From the NCBI GenBank assembly GCA_965371245.1, contig CBDUXT010000053.1:1-41022 (forward strand): a DNA stretch of 41,022 nucleotides. Direction: 5' to 3'. The position numbers and the translations under genes are program-made. Each line of letters starts with the position of its first letter. Within the stretch, counting starts at the first letter, position 1. Shown one piece after another: positions 25,995 through 34,795 of this stretch. Source of the stretch: CBDUXT01 sp965371245. GTDB lineage: Bacteria; Planctomycetota; Phycisphaerae; UBA1845. Below the pieces are notes generated by a model. The model did no database searches. It had not been told where the DNA came from and saw nothing but the letters and a program-made list of their open reading frames with translations.

Positions 25995-26395
25995 TCCGGC
26001 AGGCCATCATCGCCGTTGTCACGTTCGCGGCGTTGTGGATAGGACTCTTCTGTTCGGTGTCAGCATTCCGTAATTGGTCGGTATTCTCCTTCGGAGTGGT
26101 CGGGGTCGAAATCGGCAGCGGTGCTTTGATCGTTTCGTACGGCGGAGCGTTTGTCACCGGCGATACGTTGCCGTGGGTAAATCCGCACCTATACAGAGTA
26201 GCTCGCGGGGCTTGGGTCTTGACCGTCCCTCTTTGGATTCCGTTCGTCCTCTTCGCGGCCTACCCCACTGTCGCGTTTATCCGTGGTCCGTTGCGGCGCT
26301 GGCGCCGGCGTCGAAAAGGCCTGTGCATCGATTGCGGATACGACCTTACTGGCAACGTGTCGGAGGTGTGTTCCGAGTGCGGTGCAGCCAAGTAG
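25991..26395 (+). CDS. Small membrane protein with C-terminal zinc ribbon
   Basis: The protein is 134 residues and starts with a GTG that overlaps the preceding lipoprotein stop by four bases. A leading membrane helix (about 3-22), a beta-rich extracytoplasmic segment with SYGGAFVTGD, and a second helix (about 75-95) are followed by an arginine-rich stretch and CIDCGYDLTGNVSEVCSECG. This is the planctomycete-type zinc ribbon also seen in the protein encoded at 23375-23818. It is presumably cytoplasmic-membrane located, with the ribbon inside the cell. Its TAG stop coincides with the GTAG foot of a REP-like palindrome. Confidence 0.8.
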   Translation: MIRQAIIAVVTFAALWIGLFCSVSAFRNWSVFSFGVVGVEIGSGALIVSYGGAFVTGDTLPWVNPHLYRVARGAWVLTVPLWIPFVLFAAYPTVAFIRGPLRRWRRRRKGLCIDCGYDLTGNVSEVCSECGAAK

Positions 26396-26500
26396 GTCGG
26401 GTCATCGGCCCGGCACATTCCGAGCGGGACGTTGCGGTTGTGTACGCATGATGCCGTTTCGGTGGCACTAAAGCAATGCCGGGTCGATGACCCGACCTAC
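26392..26500. repeat. REPIN-like inverted pair of GTAG palindromes
   Basis: A 24-base palindromic unit at 26392-26415 (GTAGGTCGGGTCATC...) recurs in inverted orientation at 26477-26500 with one mismatch, about 60 bases apart. Two inverted REPs with GTAG feet outward are the structure called a REPIN. The left unit provides the stop codon of the zinc-ribbon gene. Confidence 0.75.
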
Positions 26501-26577
26501 GACTGAAGAGCGCGAGTTAACAACGCAGGGCGAGACAGGCATCCGCCTGCTAGTTCTGTGGGGCGCCGGTTCGCGAC

Positions 26578-27828
26578 TCAACCGCACCGTTCGTAGAACT
26601 CACGAATGGTCAGCGCGATGCGACCAGCGTCCCGCTTCGACAGGCTTGGATAGCTTGGCAGGCGGAGGATGCGGCGCTGGATGTCACCTGCCACTGGGCA
26701 GGCCGTTCGGTACTCTCGGTAGATCTCCAGGTCGGCGCAATTGAGGTACTCGCTGGTCTCCGAGTCGATGCCGCGCCTAAACAGGTGAGCCGAGAGCTCG
26801 GGGGCGCTGTCGGCTAGGATGCCATAATAGAGACCGTTGTGCCTTCCCACGCGGTTGTGATCCAGTAGCCGAACCTGTTCTATCCCGGTCAGTGCCTCGT
26901 CCAGCCATCGGCAGACCTGTCCGCGCCGACCGATGGATCGCTCGACGCGAGAGAGCTGCCGCCGGCCTAGCATCGCCTGAAACGGGTGCATCCGGGCGAC
27001 TCGCTTGGGAGTCAGCGCGGCCGTCCGCTGCGGCCTCTCCGTCATCATTCGCTGTTGAATGTCCGGCTTGACCGCGCGAAGCATCCGAAGAACCGGCCAG
27101 GCGCCGAAGCTGAAGACGAACGGTCGCGTCGCGATGTCCATGATCGATCCGGTGACGGCGCGCATCAGTCCGGCCGCGCGGGGACGTTCCACGTTCAGCC
27201 GGGCCAGCTCGCAGCGCACACCCTCGAAGAGATCATCGTCGTCCATCGTAACCATGCCGCCGCCGAAGGTGGTGACGAGCTTGAGCACGCTGAAGCTGTG
27301 GATGGCGGCCGTGCCGAACGTGCCCACCATGCGTCCGTGATACTGTGACCCCAGGGCATGGGCGCAGTCCTCGACAACGATCAGGTTGTGACGCCGTGCC
27401 AGGTCGAGCAGGGGGCGCATGTCGGCCGGATGGCCGAACATGTGGGTGACCAGCAGCACGCGCGTCTTGGGCGTCACCAGCCGGGCGGCGGCCTCGACAT
27501 CGATGTTCAGGTCATCGCGACGAACGTCACAGAACCTGGGGACCAGCCCGGCGCCGCGAAACTGTTCAACCACGGCGAACAGGTTGAACGCCGGCACGAT
27601 GACCTCCGACCCGGGCGCAAGGTTCAACTGTTTCAACAGCACATGCAGACCGAGCCGTCCGGATGAGACGGCCACCGCGTGTCGGCAATCGACGTAATCG
27701 CAAAACGCCCGTTCGAAGCGGGTGAAGGTGTCAGGTTCCTCTCGGCGCCGTAACAGCGACTGGAGGATGCGGGCGTAGTCGGAAAAAGTGGCTTCGATAC
27801 GATGTCGCGGAAGGGACAGCAGATGCAC
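26578..27828 (-). CDS. DegT/DnrJ/EryC1/StrS-family PLP-dependent aminotransferase
   Basis: The protein is 416 residues with a near-ideal AAGGAG ribosome site. It has the fold-type I pattern of sugar aminotransferases: SSGRLGLHVLL near residue 55, the PLP-pairing acid in VVEDCAHALGS (Asp154), and the Schiff-base Lys183 in HSFSVLKLVTTFGGGM. In most sugar aminotransferases the Lys is set in SF-xxK-N-TxGEGG, so the Leu after Lys and the FGGG are small departures. These enzymes aminate keto-sugar nucleotides used in surface glycans; some relatives are dehydratases. It starts 11 bases after the stop of the radical-SAM-like gene, so the two form an operon. Confidence 0.9.
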   Translation of the reverse strand: MHLLSLPRHRIEATFSDYARILQSLLRRREEPDTFTRFERAFCDYVDCRHAVAVSSGRLGLHVLLKQLNLAPGSEVIVPAFNLFAVVEQFRGAGLVPRFCDVRRDDLNIDVEAAARLVTPKTRVLLVTHMFGHPADMRPLLDLARRHNLIVVEDCAHALGSQYHGRMVGTFGTAAIHSFSVLKLVTTFGGGMVTMDDDDLFEGVRCELARLNVERPRAAGLMRAVTGSIMDIATRPFVFSFGAWPVLRMLRAVKPDIQQRMMTERPQRTAALTPKRVARMHPFQAMLGRRQLSRVERSIGRRGQVCRWLDEALTGIEQVRLLDHNRVGRHNGLYYGILADSAPELSAHLFRRGIDSETSEYLNCADLEIYREYRTACPVAGDIQRRILRLPSYPSLSKRDAGRIALTIREFYERCG

Positions 27829-27838
27829 GGTCGCTCCT

Positions 27839-29251
27839 TCAGGTTACACCCAAGCCAAGCCGGACCAGCTTGCGCAACTCGTAAAACGATCGCAGGCCCA
27901 GGGTTTTTCTGAGAATCTGTCGCGGACGCATGTAGAACGAACGCACCGCCTCTTGGCGCAGCGCTTCGACTTTCTCCGGCGTAAGGTACTTGTGCCGAAG
28001 GTTGCTTGTGGCAAAGCCGTAGTCGCTGGTCTTTTCGCGCAGGAAACCCTCGCGGCGCGCACGGGCTTCATAGGCCGTGCCCGGCAGAGCGTTGACCACG
28101 TTGAACGACGCATAGTCCGGGTCGAGCGACGCGGCGAAACGGATGGTCGCACGCACGTCTTCCTCGGTGTCGTCCTCGAACGCCAGCATGATAAAGGCCG
28201 TCGTCTCGATCTTGAGCTTCCGGCAGTTGGCAAAGACTCCGCGAATGCGTTCCTCGGAGATCCGTTTGTCGATCCGCTGCCGCACGCTTTCCTTGCCGTG
28301 CTCGACGCCGAACTCGATCCCGTAGCAACCCGCCTCTTTCATCAGCGCGAGAAGCTCCGGCTTGGCCACCTCGATCCTTGTCGTACAGAGCCATCGCAGC
28401 CGCAGCCGTTTCTCGATCAGCTTCTTCAGGAACTCATCGACGACGCCGCGGTTGAGCCCGAACGTCAGATCCTTGAAGTAGACCTCGCGAAACCCCAGCC
28501 GGTCGATTTCCACAAGCTCATCGACCAGGTCATCCACGTCGCGGTGGAGCGTCTTGCGATAGAGCTGGTTGTCGATGCAAAACTCGCGCGTGAAGGGGCA
28601 GCCGAAGGACAGCTGCACGCACGTCACCGGGCCTCGCTTGCTTTGCGGGAAGCAGTAACGACCATCTTTGAAGATGGCGTGCTCCGGGCGCGGAATGCGA
28701 AGCGAGCCGCCGAACCGCACCTGGACGGCCGGCACGATGATCGACGCCCCGCGACGAAGGGCGATGTTCAGCGGCTCGACCGGTGTATTGGACGGCGGGC
28801 GGATGATCTCTGTGAAGTTGTGCTCGACCGTGTTGAGAATCAATCCGTCCAGCAGCGGGTGCTCGGTGAGAAGGCGCTCGATCCGCGTTTGTTCGAGCTG
28901 CAGGATGATTGTGCTGACGATGTAGCAGGGGACATCGCCCAGCGCACGCTTGAGCTTGGCCAGTTCGTCAAGCTCGGCCTCCACCTCGGAACTGGAAACC
29001 AGCGAGACGATGCCCGCGATGTTCTGGCCGCGAAGGCGGTCGGTCAGCGCGGACCACGACAGGTCGTCGAGTTGGGCGTCCACGAAGATCGGCGAGAAGC
29101 CGGCCTCGCGAACCGCGCCCGAGAGGAGGATCAAGTCGATGCTGGGAAAGGCCGCGCCGGCCGCATCGTCCTTCTCACGCAGCGATGCCCGGCGACAGCG
29201 TGTGGCCATGCTCGGTGGATCAAGGAGCAGAAAGGGGCGGGGGTCACTCAC
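27839..29251 (-). CDS. Radical-SAM-like protein with damaged CxxxCxxC motif
   Basis: The protein is 470 residues. An N-terminal Rossmann-like part (about 35-130, PSIDLILLSGAVREAGF...) corresponds to the B12-binding position of MiaB/BchE-like enzymes, but no DxHxxG cobalamin motif is seen. A radical SAM barrel follows: SFGCPFTREFC, VYFKDLTFGLN, GIEFGVEHG and MLAFEDDTEED. The iron-sulfur motif should be CxxxCxxC; here it is Cys218-xxx-Arg222-xx-Cys225. The Arg codon CGC (28588-28586) differs from Cys TGC by one base. As written the cluster would lack a ligand, so the protein is either inactive, altered in function, or affected by a sequence error. It is co-transcribed with the aminotransferase. 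Confidence 0.85.
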   Translation of the reverse strand: MSDPRPFLLLDPPSMATRCRRASLREKDDAAGAAFPSIDLILLSGAVREAGFSPIFVDAQLDDLSWSALTDRLRGQNIAGIVSLVSSSEVEAELDELAKLKRALGDVPCYIVSTIILQLEQTRIERLLTEHPLLDGLILNTVEHNFTEIIRPPSNTPVEPLNIALRRGASIIVPAVQVRFGGSLRIPRPEHAIFKDGRYCFPQSKRGPVTCVQLSFGCPFTREFCIDNQLYRKTLHRDVDDLVDELVEIDRLGFREVYFKDLTFGLNRGVVDEFLKKLIEKRLRLRWLCTTRIEVAKPELLALMKEAGCYGIEFGVEHGKESVRQRIDKRISEERIRGVFANCRKLKIETTAFIMLAFEDDTEEDVRATIRFAASLDPDYASFNVVNALPGTAYEARARREGFLREKTSDYGFATSNLRHKYLTPEKVEALRQEAVRSFYMRPRQILRKTLGLRSFYELRKLVRLGLGVT

Positions 29252-29375
29252 GCGAATTCATCCGTGCCAGGGCACTGCGGGGCTGCGAACCGCGCCTGGG
29301 CGGTCCCTCCCTGTGGAATATCGGTCTTTGCCATGTGGGTCTTTAGATGGTCGATTCGCACGTACGGCCAGGAAC

Positions 29376-29434
29376 GTAGGGCGGGTTATTGCCCGCCGTT
29401 CGACGACAGGACGGCGGGCAATAGCCCGCCCTAC
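29376..29434. repeat. REPIN-like inverted pair of GTAG palindromes
   Basis: A 24-base palindromic unit at 29376-29399 (GTAGGGCGGGTTATTGCCCG...) is followed after 11 bases by its inverted copy at 29411-29434, with one mismatch. It is the same GGCGGG-type palindrome as at 25245-25266. It occupies the gap between the methyltransferase-glycosyltransferase gene and the radical-SAM-like gene, and may separate their transcripts. Confidence 0.8.
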
Positions 29435-29448
29435 TTTGGGATCGGTGA

Positions 29449-30984
29449 TTAGATGAACTTGATCTTCCGCGCCGCGAACAGGCACATGCGTAGCAAGATC
29501 AGTCCGTGTCGGAAGCGCGAGATGTTTGTCTCGCCGTAGGTGCGGGCCTTGTAGTGAACGGGGACGTCGATGATCTTGAGGTTCAAACGGGCGGCGCCGA
29601 AGAGCAGGTCGAAATCGCCGAAGGGGTCAAAGTCGCCGAAGTGCGACCGGTTCGCGGCGATTCGCTGGTACGCCTCCCGCGTCAACACTTTCGTTCCGCA
29701 AAGCGTGTCTCGAAACCGTTGGCACAAGAGGTAGGTAAACACCCAGCCGAACGTCTTGTTGCCCAGCAGGTTCAAGAAACGCATCGCCCGCCGGTCCATC
29801 AGATACACCATGCGCGAGCCGTTGACCAACTCACCGCGCCCGGAGGCCAACGCCTCGAAGAACATGGGCAACTCCTCGGGCGGTACGCTGATGTCGGCGT
29901 CCAGGATCATCAAGACGTCACCCGTCGCCGCGGCGAATCCCTTGCGAACCGCGTCGCCTTTGCCCGCGCCGTCCTGTCGGAGGCATTTGACTTCGAACGG
30001 CCCGTCATAGTCTCGAACCGTTTTCTGGATCACATCCCACGTGTCATCCGTGCTGTTGCCCTCGACAAAGATGATCTCCTGTCTCGGGGCAAACCACGGA
30101 ATCCGTTCCAGCAATTGCTTGATGTGACCGGCCTCGTTCCTTGCCGGCACCACGATCGAAACGCTCTTTGGCCGGTTGCAGGGCACCAGCTCCGGCCTGA
30201 TGGATCGCGCGACCGTCACGCAGTTCAGCGCCAGGTGATGCATACCCGGAAGGTTGGCCACGAACCGGTTCAACAGCGTGCTAAAGCCTGGCACGTACAG
30301 CGGCGCGACGGTGAAGCCCTGCGTGCGGATCGTTTCAAAGCCCGACAGGCTCAGAAGATGTCCGACTTCGTCGGAGGGAAGCCAGTTTTGCTCGGGCGTT
30401 CGGTGTTTGAGGCCAAGCCATTCGAGCACCGCCAGTGCCGGCTGCCACAGGCGACTGCAATGAACGATGAGCAGCCGCGTGCCGGCGTGACTGACGCGTT
30501 GAAGCTCTTCGAAGAGCGTCGTCAGGTCGTACACTTCGCCCAGCGTCTGCGAGATGATGATGTAGTCAAAGGTATCGCCGAGTTCGGCCACGTCCTCCCC
30601 GCGCATGTTGACGAAACGAAGACCCGGGTGACGCCGGCGCGCTTCGGCGATGGCCTTACGGCTGAGGTCCACACCCACGCCAACGCTTGGTCGCAACGAG
30701 GCCAGCAGTTCTCCGCTGCCGCAGCCGATTTCCAGAACCCGGGCGTGCGGCTCCACCATGGACGCCAGACGCATCTTGATACGCTCGTAGTAGTACCGCT
30801 TCCAGCCGGCGGGGGCGGTGGGGCCGGTTTGGTCGTAATGGTCTCGTACGGATGCCTGCCAGCGGCCGGCCGCGGAATGGGTTTGGCCCGCCGTCCATGA
30901 CGCGGGCGTGACAGGCCGCGGCGGAGCGTCGGCGGCTCTTCCGGGCGCGTTCATCGTGAGTGGTTCGGATGGCTGTGGGCTCAT
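29449..30984 (-). CDS. Fusion of SAM methyltransferase and family 2 glycosyltransferase
   Basis: The protein is 511 residues from a Met with AGGTG upstream. Residues about 45-260 form a class I methyltransferase with VLEIGCGSG (83-91) and GVDLSRKA. Residues 274-511 form a GT-A glycosyltransferase of the polyprenyl-phosphate mannose/glucose synthase type: SVSIVVPARNEAGHIKQLL, FVEGNSTDDTW, GAGKGDAVRKGF, and the metal-binding DAD at 362-364, ending DVPVHYKARTYGETNISRFR. Such glycosyltransferases load a sugar onto a lipid carrier that then feeds membrane GT39/ArnT-type enzymes, two of which are encoded divergently next door. The N-terminal 40 residues are low-complexity. It shares a 252-base divergent promoter region with the rightward genes. 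Confidence 0.9.
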   Translation of the reverse strand: MSPQPSEPLTMNAPGRAADAPPRPVTPASWTAGQTHSAAGRWQASVRDHYDQTGPTAPAGWKRYYYERIKMRLASMVEPHARVLEIGCGSGELLASLRPSVGVGVDLSRKAIAEARRRHPGLRFVNMRGEDVAELGDTFDYIIISQTLGEVYDLTTLFEELQRVSHAGTRLLIVHCSRLWQPALAVLEWLGLKHRTPEQNWLPSDEVGHLLSLSGFETIRTQGFTVAPLYVPGFSTLLNRFVANLPGMHHLALNCVTVARSIRPELVPCNRPKSVSIVVPARNEAGHIKQLLERIPWFAPRQEIIFVEGNSTDDTWDVIQKTVRDYDGPFEVKCLRQDGAGKGDAVRKGFAAATGDVLMILDADISVPPEELPMFFEALASGRGELVNGSRMVYLMDRRAMRFLNLLGNKTFGWVFTYLLCQRFRDTLCGTKVLTREAYQRIAANRSHFGDFDPFGDFDLLFGAARLNLKIIDVPVHYKARTYGETNISRFRHGLILLRMCLFAARKIKFI

Positions 30985-31236
30985 GTCACACCTGCGCTGT
31001 TGCGAACCGCCCGCGCATTCGCAAGAGGACGGCGGAAGCTTATCGGCCGTTTGCGGACAGCGCTTTGGTTGGCGCAGGTCCAAGCCGCTCCGGTTTTCGG
31101 CGGTGCGAGACGGATCAGTGGCGCCGGTTTTGGCAAAACCGTTGTCGCGGTACTTCCGATAAACGAGCGATGTGGCGCCTCGCACGCGGTGTGCGCGTGT
31201 CCGGAAAACCTTTGCGCCACGCACCGAGTCATCCGC

Positions 31237-32829
31237 ATGTCATCCACGCCGGCACAGTCGATCGCTCCCAGGGCTTCGTGCCAACCGCTCCTGATTGGCA
31301 CGGTCAGCGCTTGCGGGTTCTTGCAGGGCGCCCTCGACGCGCTCCTCACGCGGCGCGCAACGTGGCTGTGGTGGACCGGCTCCGGATTCATTCTCCTCGT
31401 GGGTCTGTTGCTGCATGGCAGCGCGTGGCTGGGGATCCCAACGATCGCGACCGCGGACACGAACGCCTACTGCGAACTATTGCACACCATCGAGAGCGGT
31501 GTGCTCCCCGACCTTAGAGATCGCAACATCGGGTATCCGCTGTTCATGTTCCTTTGCAAACTCCTGCCGATTCCGCTCAATCGCGGGCTTCCGCTGACGC
31601 AGCACCTGCTCGAAATCACGGCCGGCATCGTCCTGATGACCTGGATGCGGCGCAACTGGGGCGTGTTGGCCGGGCTGGTTACCGGAGGTCTGCTTCTGCC
31701 CAATGCCGCCCGAGTGATCTGGGTCCACTATGCGCATCCCAACGCGCTTTTGTGCAGTGTCGTGCCCGTGGCCGTCTTGCTTCTGATGGGATGGATCGCC
31801 ACGGGAAGGCGCTGGCAACTCGCGGTGACGGCCGTACTCTGGTTCGTTGTTCTCCTGACGCGCGACGAGGTGCTGCTCCTTGCGGTCGTTCCGCCGGCCG
31901 TACTGGTTCTGTTCCACCCGGCGGCGCGCCGACGGTGTCTCGTTTGGGGCATGGTCCTGGGTGCCATCGTCCTTGTCGGGGGTGGGGGGCGACTTTGGAT
32001 CAACGCCCGCGCGACCGGGCAGATGGTCTATTCCACGCACAGTACGAACATTATCGCATGGCGCGGGCTGCACACGGCCAGCCTGGTCGCGCCGCCTCGC
32101 CCTAAGAGCCTGGAGCGCCTCTATCAGGCGGCCCTGGAGAACGGTGCGCGGTGGCGGGGAAGTGTCCTGCATTACGAAGATCTCTGGCGGGCGGGGCGCG
32201 ACAAGTGGGGGATGACCCAGCGGGAGGCGATCGACTACATGGCCGGTTGTGCGGTTGAGTGCATCCGTCGTCGGCCTGCTGCGTTTGTGGTCTCGACCTT
32301 CCGCGACGCCGGGAAGTTGTGGCTCCATCCCAAGCCCGGTCTCGAATGGGAAGCCTTCCGCAAGTCCGATCCAAAGACGTTTAGCCGCGACGCGGCTCGG
32401 CTTCCCTGGGCCACCCATTCGCGGGCGGAGTTCCCCATCGACTATCCATCCTCGAAACCACAGCGGCTCTTTCGCGCGATGGCCATCGTGCGCCCCGGAG
32501 AGTTCTTCGCCGTCAAGCCGCTTGTTGCCGGCTTCTTGAGCGGATCACTCTGCCTTCTGCTCGGTCTGGGCACGGGCGGCTTCGGTTTTCGGCGTTGGTG
32601 GTTTGCCGCTTTGAGCGTAAGTGTCGTGAGTATGACGCTCTTCTACGCCGCCGTCGTGGACGTACCCAATCGCTACCGACTCTCGGTCGAGTGGGCTTTC
32701 TTTGCGGTGGCCGCCCTCGGATTGGTCCTGCCGCTGCGTGAGGTCCGGCGCCGCATCGCCCCGGCAAGAGCCGCCCAGAGAGCCCGATCAGGTCTCGATC
32801 AGGTTCGCGATCGAGGGCCGCGCGGATGA
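31237..32829 (+). CDS. Multi-pass membrane glycosyltransferase, GT39/ArnT-like
   Basis: The protein is 530 residues with about ten to eleven hydrophobic segments. The first loop carries TADTNAYCELLHTIESG, the acidic catalytic-loop position of GT-C enzymes. Long aliphatic helices follow, and a soluble segment at about residues 260-400. The Met at 31237 is chosen as the first before the membrane region, with a weak ribosome site. The GT-C class uses polyprenyl-phosphate sugars, which fits the neighbouring GT2 fusion. The stop overlaps the start of the next gene (ATGA), so the two are coupled. Exact substrate unknown. Confidence 0.8.
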   Translation: MSSTPAQSIAPRASCQPLLIGTVSACGFLQGALDALLTRRATWLWWTGSGFILLVGLLLHGSAWLGIPTIATADTNAYCELLHTIESGVLPDLRDRNIGYPLFMFLCKLLPIPLNRGLPLTQHLLEITAGIVLMTWMRRNWGVLAGLVTGGLLLPNAARVIWVHYAHPNALLCSVVPVAVLLLMGWIATGRRWQLAVTAVLWFVVLLTRDEVLLLAVVPPAVLVLFHPAARRRCLVWGMVLGAIVLVGGGGRLWINARATGQMVYSTHSTNIIAWRGLHTASLVAPPRPKSLERLYQAALENGARWRGSVLHYEDLWRAGRDKWGMTQREAIDYMAGCAVECIRRRPAAFVVSTFRDAGKLWLHPKPGLEWEAFRKSDPKTFSRDAARLPWATHSRAEFPIDYPSSKPQRLFRAMAIVRPGEFFAVKPLVAGFLSGSLCLLLGLGTGGFGFRRWWFAALSVSVVSMTLFYAAVVDVPNRYRLSVEWAFFAVAALGLVLPLREVRRRIAPARAAQRARSGLDQVRDRGPRG

Positions 32830-34641
32830 TGCCTCCACCGAACACGCAGCTCTTGCTGACTCAGACCGGCGCCGCCAAGCGTCCCGGCCGATGGCACTAC
32901 GCCCTCCTAGCGGCCGTGATGATCCTTGCCGGCGTCCTGCGGCTTGGCGGGATCACCCGCGTCGGAATCCGCTACGACGACGAGGCCTGCTACGCAACGG
33001 ATGCCAGGCTCTGGCACCGATGTGCGTCGGTGCTTATCGATCCGCAGGCCGTCGCCGCCCTATGGCACGGCGACAAGAAGGCGTTCCAGCAGAGCCTCGA
33101 CGAACATGGCGTTGATTTCACCACCCGCTTTCACCCCAAACAGGGATTTACCTTCCTCGCGGCGCTGATGATGTTCGTGGTGGGCGACCGGCCGGCCGGT
33201 CTGCTCGCCACCAATGCGCTGCTCGGCACGTTCTCCGTTCTGCTGCTCTACGGAATCGCTGTCGTGCTCTTTAGCCGACCGGTCGCGTTGTGCGCCGCGT
33301 TCTTTATGGCCGTCTCGGGCTACCACATCGTCTACAGTCGCAGCGCCTACACCGATACCACGACGGGTTTCTTCATTCTTCTCGGCGTTTTCATGTGGGT
33401 GTTGGGGGCTCTCGCGCGGTTGGAGTCACCGACGAACCTACGGACTGTGCGGCATGGCACTCGGATATGCACTGGCCTGCCACTTTCGAAGCCTCTACGT
33501 TCTCGGCGTCATCATCCTGACCGACACAATCGTGGCATTCACGCGCCGAGGCGGGACCGACCGGACGACCCCCGCCTGGCGAGACCTGCCGGCTCGATGG
33601 GGTTGGCTGGCGATTGGCGTCGCCGTGCCGCTCTTGGCCATTGAGTCGCTGTTCCAAGCCGCGCGCCTCGCCGCCCGACTCACCGACAGCCATCTTCCCC
33701 TCTACACCTTCCTCGAGTCCGCCGTTCATCTCGTTCGGGAGGAGAGCAAGTTCGGCGCGGCCAGAGGCGCGGCCGAGGGGTTCTGGCACCTCAACACGCT
33801 CGTGCTGCCCGCGTACGCCGGCTATTTTGCCCACTGGCACGGGTGGGTTGCCTGCGGGCTGGGCCTATCCGGGTTGGTCGTGGTGCTGCGCTCGAAGGCG
33901 ACGGCGAAGGTTGTGGCCCTGATGCTGTTGGTCCCGATCTCGGTTCTGATGTTCCAGCCCTACCTCGCGGCGCGAGCCATATCCGCCACCGTGCCGTTTT
34001 TTTGTGTGTGCGTGGCGGTCGGGGTGGTAGGGTTGGTCTCTTTGATTTCGAGGCGGATGCCCCGATGCGGTGGGGCGATGATCCTGGGACTGGCGGCGGT
34101 TGTCGCGTTCCCCGCGATTCATCAGTCGATTCGTCTGTACGGAAAGCGGAGCCAACTTGCAGACGCGTGCGCCTTCGTCGCCGCCAATGTCAACGGCCCC
34201 GTCGTGAACCCCATCGAAACGTGTCCCCGCTCCAAGTTTCTTCTCTATCTCGACGACTCGGGCAAGACCCTGGTGCGCGCGAATCTGCACGCCCTTGGCT
34301 CGCCCAAGGAAGTGATCGAACATCTCAAAAGAGAGGGCGCGCGTTGGATCGTGACGGACCCCCAGCTCTGGCATTACCGCGACGAGAACTATCCCGCTGC
34401 TTACGATGTTTTCCGCTGGTGGCAGGCCTTGGGAAAGGAGCTTCAACGGACGACGGCCCTGGTCGCGGAGTTCCCGCACGTTCAGGACTTTCGGTGGGAG
34501 TTCCTCGCCGAAGGTCCGGGTTGCGCGGCTCTGGCCGAAATGCGGCAAGAGGACGGTGGACCGCTGCGAATCTATGACTTATGGCGTCCGGCGGACCATG
34601 AACCAGAAGCGTCGGTTGTGCTGGCCGGTCCGCCGCCCTAG
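32826..34641 (+). CDS. Multi-pass membrane glycosyltransferase, GT39/ArnT-like, frame broken once
   Basis: The first part (RLGGITRVGIRYDDEACYATDARLW...) has the GT39/PMT opening with an acidic DDE in the first loop and a run of membrane helices. The frame ends in nonsense after ...ALARLESPTNL. The protein continues in another frame from TYGLCGMALGYALACHFRSL to the C-terminus at 34641. The switch lies close to 33434-33442, and the span is 3n+1 long, so removal of one base restores a protein of about 604 residues with ten or more helices and a C-terminal soluble domain. A sequence error is as likely as a true mutation. It is the coupled partner of the preceding GT39-like gene. Confidence 0.75.
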
Positions 34642-34795
34642 TACCGCGTTCCATGAACAGCGCGACTATACGTCGTACCTGAGCCGCAGGCTTCAGCCCG
34701 CGCGGACGTCCGCGCAAGCTAACGCGTGCGGCTCGGATCGTCGCGAGACTTGTGGACCGCGGCACCGGACCGATACGCCAACAGGGCCACTGGAG

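Noticed and set aside
27788..30900. Long plus-strand frames opposite the radical-SAM-like and methyltransferase-GT2 genes
   Set aside because: The translations are shadow-like and have no recognisable motif. The minus-strand frames carry complete enzyme motifs and good ribosome sites.
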